Below, piece by piece: positions 53,871 through 63,745 of a DNA stretch of 64,000 nucleotides. Each line of letters starts with the position of its first letter. The first letter of the stretch is position 1. Origin of the DNA: Lachnospiraceae bacterium KH1T2. Lineage in GTDB: Bacteria; Bacillota; Clostridia; Lachnospirales; Lachnospiraceae. Under the pieces are notes generated by a model. It was not told where the DNA came from and did no database searches. It was given only the letters and a program-made list of their open reading frames with translations. The stretch spans positions 1-64,000 of the forward strand of contig FOSY01000002.1 of NCBI GenBank assembly GCA_900114405.1, read 5' to 3'. The position numbers and the translations under genes are program-made.

Positions 53871-56543
53871 ATGACACTTCACGGGAAAGAAATTGATAGA
53901 AGCAAGCTTTCGCCAATGATGCTGCATTATCTGGAGACAAAAGATAATTATCCGGATTGTATTTTGTTTTATCGCCTTGGCGATTTTTATGAAATGTTTT
54001 TTGATGATGCAGAGCTTGTCTCAAAGGAGCTTGAGATAACTCTTACTGGTAAAAACTGTGGTTTGGATGAAAGGGCACCGATGTGTGGTGTTCCTTTCCA
54101 TGCAGTTGATACTTATCTGGATAGACTTGTCAGTAAGGGATTTAAGGTTGCAATATGTGAGCAGCTTGAAGATCCGAAACTTGCAAAAGGAATTGTAAAA
54201 AGAGATGTTATAAGGGTCGTTACGCCGGGTACAAATATGAATATGCAGGCTCTTGACGAAGGGAAAAACAATTTCCTTGTCTGCATTGTATATTTTGCAG
54301 ATACATTTGGTGTATCCGCGTGTGATGTTACAACAGGTGATTTCTTCGTAACGGAAGTCCCGAGTATACGACAGCTTAAAGATGAGCTTGCTAAATTTAT
54401 GCCGCGAGAAATTATTTCAAATGAAGCATTTTTCATGAGCGGATACGATATTGATGATATGAGAAATCGCCTCAATATTTCTGTAAGCGGTCTTGAAGAG
54501 AGATATTTCACGGATGATAATGCTATACCTGAGATCAAAAATCAATTTAATGTTGAAACGCTAGAAGGTCTCGGGCTTGCTGACTTTGAGATAGGCTGCC
54601 ATTCTGCAGGGGCACTTTTGATATATCTAAAAGAAACTCAGAAGACGGATCTAAGCAATATTACACATATCGTTCCTTATAGTTCTGCTAATTATATGGT
54701 TATCGACGCATCTACAAGGAGAAACCTTGAGCTGACTGAAACTATGCGTGAAAAGCAGAAGAGAGGAAGCCTTCTTTGGGTGTTGGACCACACAAGGACT
54801 GCAATGGGAGCCAGGCAGCTTAGAAACATCATAGAGCAGCCGTTGATTGATGAAAAAGAGATCAACAGGCGACTTGATGCAATCGAAGAACTGATTGAAA
54901 GAGTGATGGATCGTGATGAGTTGAGAGAATATCTTAATGCAGTATATGATCTTGAACGTCTTTTGGGTAAAGTAACATATGGCTCAGCTAATCCAAGAGA
55001 TCTTGTTGCACTTAAGACATCACTTGCCATGATGCAGCCAATTAAAGGTGTGATTTCTGATTTCAAGTCTGATCTTTTACAGGAGTTAAATAATTCAATC
55101 GACGGTCTGCAGGATATCTATGGACTCATAGAAAGTTCAATAATAGATGATCCTCCGCTTGCCATGAAAGAAGGCGGAATAATCAAAGCAGGCTATAATG
55201 CTACTGTTGATGAATTGAGGAATGCTCAGGTAAATGGAAAACAATGGCTGGCTGAACTCGAAGAGAGAGAACGTGAAAAGACAGGTATTCGTAATCTTAA
55301 GATTAAGTTTAATAAAGTCTTTGGTTATGCAATCGAAGTTACAAATTCATTTCTTTCACAGGTTCCGGAGCATTATATTCGTAAGCAGACGCTTGCGGGC
55401 GGTGAGAGATTTATTACCGACGAGCTTAAAAAGATGGAAGACACCATACTTAATGCAGAAGAGAAGCTTACTGCATTGGAGTACGAAATTTTTTCAGATG
55501 TCAGAAATACGATTTCAGAAAATATTTCCAGAATATTGGATACAGCTAAGGCTGTGTCTATGGTTGACTGCTTACAATCTCTTTCGTACACTGCAGATCA
55601 TAATGGCTATGTGAGACCAAAGATCAATACGAAAGGCGTCCTTAATATAAAAAATGGACGTCATCCGGTTGTGGAACAGATGACAAATTCGAATTCGTTT
55701 GTTCCAAATGATTGTTTTCTTGATCAAAAGAAAAATCTGATTTCGATCATTACAGGACCAAATATGGCTGGTAAATCGACTTATATGCGTCAATGTGCAT
55801 TGATCGTTTTGATGGCATCGATTGGCTCTTTTGTTCCGGCGGATTCTGCGGACATATGTATAACAGACAGGATTTTTACACGAGTGGGAGCTTCGGATGA
55901 TCTTGCTTCAGGTCAGTCTACATTTATGGTAGAAATGGCAGAAGTCGCTAATATTCTTAGAAGTGCTACATCAAGTTCTCTGTTGATACTTGATGAGATT
56001 GGCAGAGGAACGTCTACATATGACGGTCTTTCTATTGCTTGGTCTGTAGTTGAGTATATTGCTAATACCAAGGTCCTTGGGGCAAAGACACTTTTTGCAA
56101 CGCATTATCACGAGCTTACAGAGCTTGAAGGTAAAATACCGTGTGTAAATAATTATTGCTTCTCTGTAAAAGAGAATGGTGATGATGTAGTATTTTTGCG
56201 AAAGATTGTTAAAGGTGGAGCGGACAAGTCGTATGGTATCCATGTTGCAAGATTGGCTGGAGTACCGGCACCGGTAATAGATAGAGCAGGAGAACTGCTT
56301 TTTGAACTTTCTGATAATGATATTACCGCGAAAGTAAGACAGATTGAAACAGGAAATGGTAAGAAGTCTTCAAGAATGGATATGGTCGATCTTAACCAAA
56401 TGTCATTTTTTGATACCGTTACCGATGATGATATATTAAAAGAATTAAGTGAGGTGGATCTTGCGCATATGACTCCTATGGATGCGCTTAATACACTTTA
56501 TAAGCTTCAGAATGAACTCAATAATCGTTGGAAGAATAAATGA
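53871..56543 (+). CDS. mutS: DNA mismatch repair protein MutS
   Basis: An 890-residue mismatch sensor. The mismatch-contact motif F-Y-E appears as LGDFYEMFFDDA near residue 35; the ATPase domain has Walker A GPNMAGKSTYMRQ, LDEIGRGTSTYDGLSIAW and HYHELTEL. It belongs to the MutS1 type. ATG 53871 starts two bases after the miaB stop and fits the family N-terminus; the in-frame ATG at 53832 lies inside miaB. mutL follows 50 bases later. Confidence 0.96.
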   Translation: MTLHGKEIDRSKLSPMMLHYLETKDNYPDCILFYRLGDFYEMFFDDAELVSKELEITLTGKNCGLDERAPMCGVPFHAVDTYLDRLVSKGFKVAICEQLEDPKLAKGIVKRDVIRVVTPGTNMNMQALDEGKNNFLVCIVYFADTFGVSACDVTTGDFFVTEVPSIRQLKDELAKFMPREIISNEAFFMSGYDIDDMRNRLNISVSGLEERYFTDDNAIPEIKNQFNVETLEGLGLADFEIGCHSAGALLIYLKETQKTDLSNITHIVPYSSANYMVIDASTRRNLELTETMREKQKRGSLLWVLDHTRTAMGARQLRNIIEQPLIDEKEINRRLDAIEELIERVMDRDELREYLNAVYDLERLLGKVTYGSANPRDLVALKTSLAMMQPIKGVISDFKSDLLQELNNSIDGLQDIYGLIESSIIDDPPLAMKEGGIIKAGYNATVDELRNAQVNGKQWLAELEEREREKTGIRNLKIKFNKVFGYAIEVTNSFLSQVPEHYIRKQTLAGGERFITDELKKMEDTILNAEEKLTALEYEIFSDVRNTISENISRILDTAKAVSMVDCLQSLSYTADHNGYVRPKINTKGVLNIKNGRHPVVEQMTNSNSFVPNDCFLDQKKNLISIITGPNMAGKSTYMRQCALIVLMASIGSFVPADSADICITDRIFTRVGASDDLASGQSTFMVEMAEVANILRSATSSSLLILDEIGRGTSTYDGLSIAWSVVEYIANTKVLGAKTLFATHYHELTELEGKIPCVNNYCFSVKENGDDVVFLRKIVKGGADKSYGIHVARLAGVPAPVIDRAGELLFELSDNDITAKVRQIETGNGKKSSRMDMVDLNQMSFFDTVTDDDILKELSEVDLAHMTPMDALNTLYKLQNELNNRWKNK

Positions 56544-56593
56544 TTACTTGACTGAAGTGATGATGGGAGAATAGTCAGAAAAGGAGGATGAAA

Positions 56594-58576
56594 TTGAACG
56601 AGATAAAAGTTCTTGATACAAAAACGATAGATAAGATCGCTGCGGGAGAAGTAGTTGAAAGACCGGCTTCGGTTGTAAAAGAATTAGTCGAAAATGCCGT
56701 TGATGCTGGTGCAACTGCTATTTCAGTTGAAATTAAGAATGGAGGTTCGGATTTCATCCGCATTACTGATAATGGCAGCGGGATACCGCCAATGCAGGTG
56801 CGTACAGCATTTCTTCCGCATGCTACCAGTAAGCTTAGACAGATTGAGGATTTACAGTCGATAGGAAGTCTTGGATTTAGAGGTGAGGCGCTTCCAAGTA
56901 TTGCATCTGTTTCACAGGTAGAGATGCTCACCAAAACAGCGGATTCCCTTATAGGTTCACGTTATGTGATAGAGGGAGGAACTGAAGTATCCTTTGATGA
57001 AGTCGGAGTACCTGATGGAACTACGTTTATAATCAGAAATCTTTTTTACAACACGCCAGCGAGAAAGAAGTTCTTAAAAACTGCCATGACTGAAGCTGGC
57101 TATGTTACTGAGTTGGTTGAAGAAATGGCGCTTAGTCGTCCCGATATTGCTTTCAAGTATACAGTCAATGGCAGCAATAAGCTGGTAACGAGCGGAAATG
57201 GAAATCTTAAAGAGGTCATATACAGAATTTACGGCAGAGAAATCAGTGATGCTCTTCTTGAAATTGAGAAAGAAGAGGATGGAATGACTATCCATGGGTA
57301 TATAGCAAAGCCAATAATTGCAAGGTCCAGCCGTGGTATGGAAAACTATTTCGTAAATGGCAGATACGTTAAAGATAAGATAGTGTCAAAATCTATTGAA
57401 GACGCATATACCGGATTCCTTATGATGCATAAGTTCCCATTTACGGTACTGAATATCATGGTTCCGCCAGAGCTCTTGGATGTGAATGTTCATCCAAGGA
57501 AAATGGAAATAAAATTTGGAAATAGTGAAACTGTTTATGACTTTATAAGAAGTGTAGTCAGAGAAAAGCTTTCAGGAAAAGAATTTATAAATTCATTTAC
57601 CTTTGGCCGCGAGCCGTCTTATGAAAAGGCAACGCCGTCGATGCCTAAAAATGCACCGGAACCTTTTGAAAAAAGGCGAATAGAAGAATTTAACCATACA
57701 TATGCACATCCTCAAACTACCACACAGGCTGTCTTAACTGCAGCTAAAGAGACGGTTGCGGCAGTATCAGGAAATGCTTCTGTTCCAGGCGCTGGAATAA
57801 CTTCTGAAAATGAAGAACCTAAAGAAGTGCAACCTTTTATTCAGAAAGCCGAAAGCATTCAGCAGTCTGATATTAAAAGTGAGGATAATGCTGCAAAAAA
57901 AGATATTTCAGAGAACATACCTGAGATAAAAAATGATGCACTGTTTCGTGAGAAGCCAACCCAGTTGGATCTTTTCGAAGAAAAAATCCTTACAAAAACT
58001 GCAGCTCAGGAATTTAAGATAGTTGGACAGGTTTTTGATACATATTGGATAATCGAGTATCATAATAAAATGCTCATAATTGATCAGCATGCTGCCCATG
58101 AAAAGGTTATGTTTGAGCATTTCATGGAAAAATTTGAAAATCGTGAGGTAACAAAGCAGATTTGTTCGCCCCCCGTGATTGTTAAAATTGATGGCGCACA
58201 TCAGGCAATTTTAAATCAGTTCATGGACAAATTTGCAGAAATGGGTTTTGAGATAGAAGCATTTGGCGGAAATGATTATGCAATCAGGGCAGTTCCGGAA
58301 GATCTGATGGGGTTGACAGAACAGGATGTTTTCATATCGTTTTTGGATGAACTTTCTGAAGGAACACAGCTCAACAGGATAAATGTAATTTACTATCGAA
58401 TAGCCACGATGGCTTGTAAAGCTGCAGTGAAAGGGAATATGCGCCTTTCTGTAAAAGAAGCTGAAGCACTGATATCAGACCTTCTTGAACTTAAAGATCC
58501 ATATAACTGTCCACATGGCAGACCGACGATCATACAGATGTCAAAAAGTGAATTGGAAGGTAAGTTTAAGAGATGA
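56594..58576 (+). CDS. mutL: DNA mismatch repair protein MutL
   Basis: A 660-residue GHKL ATPase that links MutS to strand removal. The N-terminal ATPase has KIAAGEVVERPASVVKELVENAVDAGA, DNGSGI, and GFRGEALPSI; a linker of about 150 residues follows and the C-terminal domain has DQHAAHEKVMFEH, ACKAAVK and CPHGRPT, which indicates a MutL with an endonuclease site like those of other Gram-positives. Start: AAGGAGG ends directly before ATG 56588, so TTG 56594, six bases on and giving MNEIKVLD, is the better start. miaA overlaps by four bases. Confidence 0.92.
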   Translation: MNEIKVLDTKTIDKIAAGEVVERPASVVKELVENAVDAGATAISVEIKNGGSDFIRITDNGSGIPPMQVRTAFLPHATSKLRQIEDLQSIGSLGFRGEALPSIASVSQVEMLTKTADSLIGSRYVIEGGTEVSFDEVGVPDGTTFIIRNLFYNTPARKKFLKTAMTEAGYVTELVEEMALSRPDIAFKYTVNGSNKLVTSGNGNLKEVIYRIYGREISDALLEIEKEEDGMTIHGYIAKPIIARSSRGMENYFVNGRYVKDKIVSKSIEDAYTGFLMMHKFPFTVLNIMVPPELLDVNVHPRKMEIKFGNSETVYDFIRSVVREKLSGKEFINSFTFGREPSYEKATPSMPKNAPEPFEKRRIEEFNHTYAHPQTTTQAVLTAAKETVAAVSGNASVPGAGITSENEEPKEVQPFIQKAESIQQSDIKSEDNAAKKDISENIPEIKNDALFREKPTQLDLFEEKILTKTAAQEFKIVGQVFDTYWIIEYHNKMLIIDQHAAHEKVMFEHFMEKFENREVTKQICSPPVIVKIDGAHQAILNQFMDKFAEMGFEIEAFGGNDYAIRAVPEDLMGLTEQDVFISFLDELSEGTQLNRINVIYYRIATMACKAAVKGNMRLSVKEAEALISDLLELKDPYNCPHGRPTIIQMSKSELEGKFKR

Positions 58577-59511
58577 AGAAGAAACTTGTTGTATTAGCCG
58601 GGCCTACGGCGGTTGGAAAAACAGAGCTGTCAATTCAACTTGCTAAAACAGTGTGTGGTGAGATTATTTCGGCAGATTCTATGCAGGTATATAAGCATCT
58701 GGATATTGGTTCGGCAAAAATAATGCCTGATGAAATGCAGGGAGTTACGCATTATTTGGTTGATTGTCTGGAACCTGATGTTAATTTTAATGTATCAATG
58801 TTTCAGAATATGACAAAAAATGCCATGGGAGAGATTTATTCCAGAAATCATATTCCTATAATAGTCGGAGGTACAGGCTTTTACACGCAGTCAGTCATTT
58901 ATGACATTGATTTTGGTAAAAATGAGGTTGACCCGCAGATAAGAGCAGCAATCGATGCAGAAGCAGCACAAAAGGGTGCTGCATATATGCACGAGAAGTT
59001 AAAAAAAGTAGATCTGGAATCAGCAGAAAGTATTCCTGCGGCAAATGTTAAACGTGTGTGCAGAGCTTTGGAATATTATGAAAGTACCGGAAAGAAGATT
59101 TCAGATCATAATAAGGAGGAGCGTCAGAAAAGCTCTCCTTATGATTGTAACTATTTTGTATTAAATCTGCCGAGAGAAATTCTTTATCAAAGAATCGAAG
59201 ACAGAGTAGATAGAATGATGGAGATGGGACTTCTTGATGAGGTAAAAAAATGTCTTGCTATAGGATGTACTCGAGATATGAACTCAATGCAGGGGCTAGG
59301 CTATAAGCAGCTTATACGATATATATATGGTGAATGCAGCCTTGATCAGGCCATAGAAGACATAAAGAAAGAGACCAGACATTTTGCAAAGCGTCAGCTT
59401 ACATGGTTCAGACGTGAAAGAGATGTTATATGGATAAATAAAAATGAATTTTCCTCAAATTCAGAAATTGTGGAATTTATGGAAGGAATTATAAGAAATG
59501 GAAATAAGTAA
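58573..59511 (+). CDS. miaA: tRNA dimethylallyltransferase
   Basis: A 312-residue enzyme adding the dimethylallyl group to A37. The P-loop is LAGPTAVGKTELS, followed by ISADSMQVYKHLDIGSAK, GGTGFYTQS and the C-terminal FAKRQLTWFRRE. It overlaps mutL by four bases and the next gene by 14. Together with MiaB it gives ms2i6A in tRNAs reading codons that begin with U. Confidence 0.95.
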   Translation: MKKKLVVLAGPTAVGKTELSIQLAKTVCGEIISADSMQVYKHLDIGSAKIMPDEMQGVTHYLVDCLEPDVNFNVSMFQNMTKNAMGEIYSRNHIPIIVGGTGFYTQSVIYDIDFGKNEVDPQIRAAIDAEAAQKGAAYMHEKLKKVDLESAESIPAANVKRVCRALEYYESTGKKISDHNKEERQKSSPYDCNYFVLNLPREILYQRIEDRVDRMMEMGLLDEVKKCLAIGCTRDMNSMQGLGYKQLIRYIYGECSLDQAIEDIKKETRHFAKRQLTWFRRERDVIWINKNEFSSNSEIVEFMEGIIRNGNK

Positions 59512-60790
59512 TCAGTACAAAGAAATGGGAATCAGCTCTAAAGTATATGAGTTTGGAGCAAAAATCTGTGAAGAATTAAAGGAACGCTTTGCGGCTATCG
59601 ATGATACAGCTGAGTATAATCAGCTTCGTGTTGTAAATGCAATGCATAAAAATAATGTGAGCGAAGCTTGTCTGCTTGGTACAACTGGATATGGTTATAA
59701 TGATATTGGCAGAGACACGCTTGAGAAAGTCTATGCTGACCTTTTTGGAACAGAGGATGCACTTGTCAGACCACAGATCACATGTGGAACACATGCACTT
59801 GCGCTTGCACTGTTTTCTAATCTCAGACCGGGGGATGAACTTCTTTCGGCAGCAGGAAAACCTTATGATACGCTTGAAGAGGTTATAGGTATCCGTCCAT
59901 CACAGGGATCTCTTGCTGAATATGGTATCACATATGCTCAGGCAGATCTTACATCTGATGGTGAATTTGACTTTGAGGCTATACGTTCAAAAATCAATGA
60001 TAGAACAAAGCTTGTAACGATACAGAGATCTAAAGGATACCAGACAAGAAGAACTCTTTCTGTAAGCCAGATTGGCGAAGCTATTAAGTTTATTAAAAGT
60101 ATTAAACCTGATCTGAAGGTGATGGTAGATAACTGTTATGGTGAATTTGTTGAGAGAATCGAGCCTACAAATGTTGGCGCTGATATGATCGTTGGTTCTC
60201 TTATAAAAAATCCGGGAGGCGGACTTGCACCTATAGGCGGATACATTGCAGGTAAGAAAGAATGTGTTGAAAATGCTGCACATAGACTTACATCACCTGG
60301 ATTGGGAAAAGAAGTTGGTGCATCATTGGGAATACTGCCGCAGTTTTATCAGGGTCTGTTTCTTGCTCCGACTGTAACTGCTTCAGCGCTTAAGGGAGCA
60401 ATATTTGCGGCAAATATTTATGAAAGACTTGGATTTAGCTGTATACCGAATGCCACAGAGGACAGACACGACATCATTCAGGCAATAACATTTGGTAAAG
60501 AAGAAGGTGTTATTGCTTTCTGTAAGGGAATTCAGGCTGCATCACCGGTTGACAGTTTTGCAACACCTGAACCATGGCCAATGCCTGGATACGACAGCAA
60601 TGTTATCATGGCTGCAGGTAATTTTGTTTCCGGCTCATCAATCGAGCTTTCAGCAGATGGACCGATAAAGCCGCCTTATGCGGTATATTTTCAGGGCGGA
60701 CTTACATGGGCACATGCAAAGTATGGAATTTTAAACACTTTGCAGTATCTTGTAAATGACGGTGTTGTTTCAGAAGATAATTTATGCTAA
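59498..60790 (+). CDS. PLP-dependent lyase, YnbB/aluminium-resistance family
   Basis: A 430-residue protein of the fold-type I PLP family, often labelled methionine gamma-lyase family or aluminium resistance. Motifs: GYGYNDIGRDTLEKVYADLFGTEDALVRPQITCGTHAL in the N-terminal part (quoted in pieces across residues 68-105), CYGEFVE, and the probable PLP lysine in GSLIKNPGGG. The YnbB gene stands beside miaA or glnA in many Firmicutes. The reaction is unproved. It begins 14 bases within miaA. Confidence 0.85.
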   Translation: MEISNQYKEMGISSKVYEFGAKICEELKERFAAIDDTAEYNQLRVVNAMHKNNVSEACLLGTTGYGYNDIGRDTLEKVYADLFGTEDALVRPQITCGTHALALALFSNLRPGDELLSAAGKPYDTLEEVIGIRPSQGSLAEYGITYAQADLTSDGEFDFEAIRSKINDRTKLVTIQRSKGYQTRRTLSVSQIGEAIKFIKSIKPDLKVMVDNCYGEFVERIEPTNVGADMIVGSLIKNPGGGLAPIGGYIAGKKECVENAAHRLTSPGLGKEVGASLGILPQFYQGLFLAPTVTASALKGAIFAANIYERLGFSCIPNATEDRHDIIQAITFGKEEGVIAFCKGIQAASPVDSFATPEPWPMPGYDSNVIMAAGNFVSGSSIELSADGPIKPPYAVYFQGGLTWAHAKYGILNTLQYLVNDGVVSEDNLC

Positions 60791-60821
60791 TATATTGTGG
60801 GGTTCTTGGGAGAAATTGAAA

Positions 60822-61079
60822 ATGGGTAAAGCAAAAAACAATCTGATGTTTATACTATTTCTCATGATTGGAATAGTAGTTGGTAGTTTGATCGGTAATG
60901 TCTTAGGACAGGTGGAAACATTATCATGGCTCAGGTATGGACTTGATTTTGGTATGCCGAGTCCGTGGCAGTTAAATCTTGGAGTTATGACACTTACCTT
61001 CGGATTTACAATTAACTTTACGGTGGCTAGTATCATTGGTGTTGCAATTGCTCTATTTGTTTTTAAGAAGATCATCTGA
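60822..61079 (+). CDS. DUF4321 small membrane protein
   Basis: An 85-residue protein with two hydrophobic helices (about 8-28 and 53-80) and the family motif around GSLIGNVLGQ, with PWQLNLGVMTLTFG preceding the second helix. DUF4321 proteins lie near radC-mreB in many Clostridia, which suggests an envelope role; none is established. GGGAG lies about 8 bases before ATG 60822, deciding the start over an upstream reading at 60756. Confidence 0.8.
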   Translation: MGKAKNNLMFILFLMIGIVVGSLIGNVLGQVETLSWLRYGLDFGMPSPWQLNLGVMTLTFGFTINFTVASIIGVAIALFVFKKII

Positions 61080-61106
61080 TCCGGGGTTCTTGTGGATCGG
61101 AGTAAA

Positions 61107-61802
61107 ATGGAATCTTTGACAGTTAAGGAACTTCCGCCGTCAGAAAGACCATATGAGAAATGTATGAAATATGGTGTAGATAAGCTGAGTGATGCAGAAT
61201 TGCTTGCTGTTATTTTGCGCACAGGGACAAAAGGAATCAGTTCCTTAGCTCTTGCGCAGACGGTACTTAGAAGATGTCGAAAACAGTCGATTTCCGGATT
61301 GTATGACATGGAGATTGATGAGTTGAAGGAAATCAGCGGCATTGGGGCAGTTAAAGCCTTACAGATCAAGTGCCTTACCGAGTTTTCAAAACGTCTTTGG
61401 CGTGAAAAAAATGCTTCAAAAAATTTTTTTAGAAGCGCTAATGACATTGCGAATTATTACATGGAACATATGCGCCATCTTGATCATGAAGAAGTTATTG
61501 TCATGATGCTTGATAACAAATGTGCATTTACAGGGGATTTCCGGCTGTCCTCGGGCAGTGTCAATGCCTCTGTAGTTTCTGTACGGGATGTGTTTATGCG
61601 TGCGGCCAGACATGGTGCAGTACAGATAGTCCTTGTACATAATCATCCTAGTGGTGATCCGTCGCCAAGCGAGGATGATATATTGGTTTCACAGAAGATA
61701 AGCGACGCAGGAAGTCTGCTTGAAATAAGGCTTTCTGATTCTATCGTGATTGGCGACGGAAATTATATCAGCCTTAGAAGTAAAGGACTGATAAAAACGT
61801 AA
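61107..61802 (+). CDS. radC: RadC family JAB-domain protein
   Basis: A 231-residue protein with a helix-hairpin-helix segment (ELKEISGIGAVKALQIKC, about 70-90) and a C-terminal JAMM/MPN metalloprotease-like domain with VHNHPSGDPSPSEDD. Its biological role is not settled despite the name. ATG 61107, giving MESLTVKELPP, fits the family and is behind CGGAG; GTG 61092 is a possible alternative. It precedes mreB, as in many Firmicutes. Confidence 0.9.
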   Translation: MESLTVKELPPSERPYEKCMKYGVDKLSDAELLAVILRTGTKGISSLALAQTVLRRCRKQSISGLYDMEIDELKEISGIGAVKALQIKCLTEFSKRLWREKNASKNFFRSANDIANYYMEHMRHLDHEEVIVMMLDNKCAFTGDFRLSSGSVNASVVSVRDVFMRAARHGAVQIVLVHNHPSGDPSPSEDDILVSQKISDAGSLLEIRLSDSIVIGDGNYISLRSKGLIKT

Positions 61803-61827
61803 TTGAGACAGAAGAATGGAGACTAAA

Positions 61828-62859
61828 ATGCAGACAAGTGCATTCGGTATTGATTTAGGAACCGGTAATATCAAGATCTACAACAATATGGATGGTTCTA
61901 TCCTCGATCAGAAGAACATGATCGCAGTTCAGAACAAGACAACTCTTTTTGCGTATGGCGATGAAGCTTTTGATATGTATGAGAAAGCACCTTCAAATAT
62001 ACGTATATCATATCCTCTTACATATGGTGTAATTGCTGATATAAAGGATATGCAGGAAGTTCTTAAGTGTTTTATTACGGAAATCACTTCCAAGCAGAAG
62101 TATGCTGGGGCTGATTTCTATATCTCTGTACCAAAAGATATTACAGAGGTTGAAAAACGTGCGTTTTATGATTTGGTTAAGGATTCAAATGTTAAGGCTA
62201 AAAAGATTATGATCGTTGATAAAGCGATTGCTGACGGACTTGGACTTGACATAGATGTTAAGACATCTCAGGGTGTCATGGTGGTAGACGTAGGTTTTGA
62301 TACAGCTGAGATTTCAATTCTTTCTCTTGGCGGAATTGTTCTTTCTAAGCTTATCAAAATTGGTGGACGTAAGTTTGATAGCGCAATTCAGGCAGCAGTT
62401 CGTAAGGAATTCAATCTTGTTATTGGTGGAAAAACTGCTGAGAAGGTTAAGATCGCTGCTTCAACAGGAAAAGACTCCGATGAGGCTTCGGTAGTTTATG
62501 GAAGAGATATTGTTACAGGTCTTCCTGTTGAACGTGCTATTCCAACAGAGCTTATTGATTCTGCTCTTAATGAAAATATCGCAAGTATAGTTGAGAATAT
62601 TAAAGTTATACTTGAGCGTACACCACCTGAGCTTGCGGCTGATATTTATCGTCATGGAATTTATCTTACAGGAGGATCTGCACATCTTAAGAATCTTGAT
62701 GTCCTTATTAATAAGGGAACAAACCTTAAGGTGAACCTTGCTGAAAATTCACAGGAAAGTGTTGCAAATGGTCTTGCACGCATAATCCAGGATGATAATT
62801 TTAAATCACTTGCATATTCAATTGAAGGAATGTCTGCAAAGGGTTCAGGCATTAAGTAA
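61828..62859 (+). CDS. mreB: Rod-shape protein MreB (actin-like)
   Basis: A 343-residue actin-like filament protein. The phosphate-1 loop is GIDLGTGNIKIY, the phosphate-2 loop VVDVGFDTAEISIL and the adenosine motif LTGGSAHLKNLD. It guides the elongation machinery along the membrane. The start is ATG 61828, six bases after GGAG; ATG 61816, four codons earlier, lacks a ribosome site. Heads mreBCD. Confidence 0.93.
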   Translation: MQTSAFGIDLGTGNIKIYNNMDGSILDQKNMIAVQNKTTLFAYGDEAFDMYEKAPSNIRISYPLTYGVIADIKDMQEVLKCFITEITSKQKYAGADFYISVPKDITEVEKRAFYDLVKDSNVKAKKIMIVDKAIADGLGLDIDVKTSQGVMVVDVGFDTAEISILSLGGIVLSKLIKIGGRKFDSAIQAAVRKEFNLVIGGKTAEKVKIAASTGKDSDEASVVYGRDIVTGLPVERAIPTELIDSALNENIASIVENIKVILERTPPELAADIYRHGIYLTGGSAHLKNLDVLINKGTNLKVNLAENSQESVANGLARIIQDDNFKSLAYSIEGMSAKGSGIK

Positions 62860-62867
62860 GAGGTACA

Positions 62868-63728
62868 ATGGCGAGATTACACTTAAAACGTAAAAAATTC
62901 GAGATTCCGGATCGATACGTTCTCTTGATACTTTCAGGAGTTTGTGTTCTGCTTATGCTCATTACGTATTTTACAAATGTAATCTCCAGACCTTTATCAA
63001 CCTTTGCATCATATGTAGTGGTGCCGTTTGAAAATGGTTTGAATAAGGTTGGGAGTGCATTTGAAACACGAATTTCCGAATTGCAGAGTCTAAAGGATGT
63101 TGTAAGTCAAAATGAGGCTTTGCAGGAACAGGTCGATCAGTTGAAGATTGAGAATAATCAGCTTGCTGAAGATCGATATGAGCTTTCTGAACTTAGAAGT
63201 TTATACGGGCTTAGCGACCAGTTTTCTGAATATGAAACTGTGGGAGCACGAGTTATTGGTAAAGATCCGGGAAATTGGTTTTCAGTATTTCTTATTGACA
63301 AAGGGACTGATGATGGACTTGCTGTTGACATGAATGTTATTTCTGGAAGCGGACTTGTTGGAATTATTACAGAAGTTGGTCCAAATTGGGCTACAGTAAG
63401 AAGTTGTATAGATGATGCAAGTAATGTTTCCGGTATGGTTCTGTCTTCATCAGATACACTTATGGTTAATGGAAGTTTAAAATTAATGGAGAGCGGTGAA
63501 ATAAGTTTTTCGCAGCTTTCGGATGAAAGTGATAAGGTTGGTGTTGGTGATGAAATTGTTACATCAAACATTTCAAACAAATACCTTCCGGGCCTGACAA
63601 TAGGATATATAAGCTCTATTGATACAGATGCAAATAATCTTACAAAGTCAGGAACACTTACACCAGCAGTTGATTTCAGACATATAAATATAGTTCTGGT
63701 CATTAAAAATCTTAAACAGACTAAATGA
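62868..63728 (+). CDS. mreC: Rod-shape protein MreC
   Basis: A 286-residue bitopic membrane protein. A basic N-terminus, one membrane helix (about 20-38), a coiled coil (about 70-112, SLKDVVSQNEALQEQVDQLK) and a beta-rich domain with VIGKDPGNWFSVFLIDKG and VNGSLKLMESG form the known MreC layout. It joins cytoplasmic MreB to the periplasmic-side synthases. GAGG precedes the ATG by about 4 bases. Confidence 0.93.
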   Translation: MARLHLKRKKFEIPDRYVLLILSGVCVLLMLITYFTNVISRPLSTFASYVVVPFENGLNKVGSAFETRISELQSLKDVVSQNEALQEQVDQLKIENNQLAEDRYELSELRSLYGLSDQFSEYETVGARVIGKDPGNWFSVFLIDKGTDDGLAVDMNVISGSGLVGIITEVGPNWATVRSCIDDASNVSGMVLSSSDTLMVNGSLKLMESGEISFSQLSDESDKVGVGDEIVTSNISNKYLPGLTIGYISSIDTDANNLTKSGTLTPAVDFRHINIVLVIKNLKQTK

Positions 63729-63745
63729 TCATGTAGGTTAATAAA

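Noticed and set aside
60782-61447. A 221-codon minus-strand frame opposite DUF4321 and radC
   Set aside because: It is antisense to two recognised genes with good starts and matches no family.
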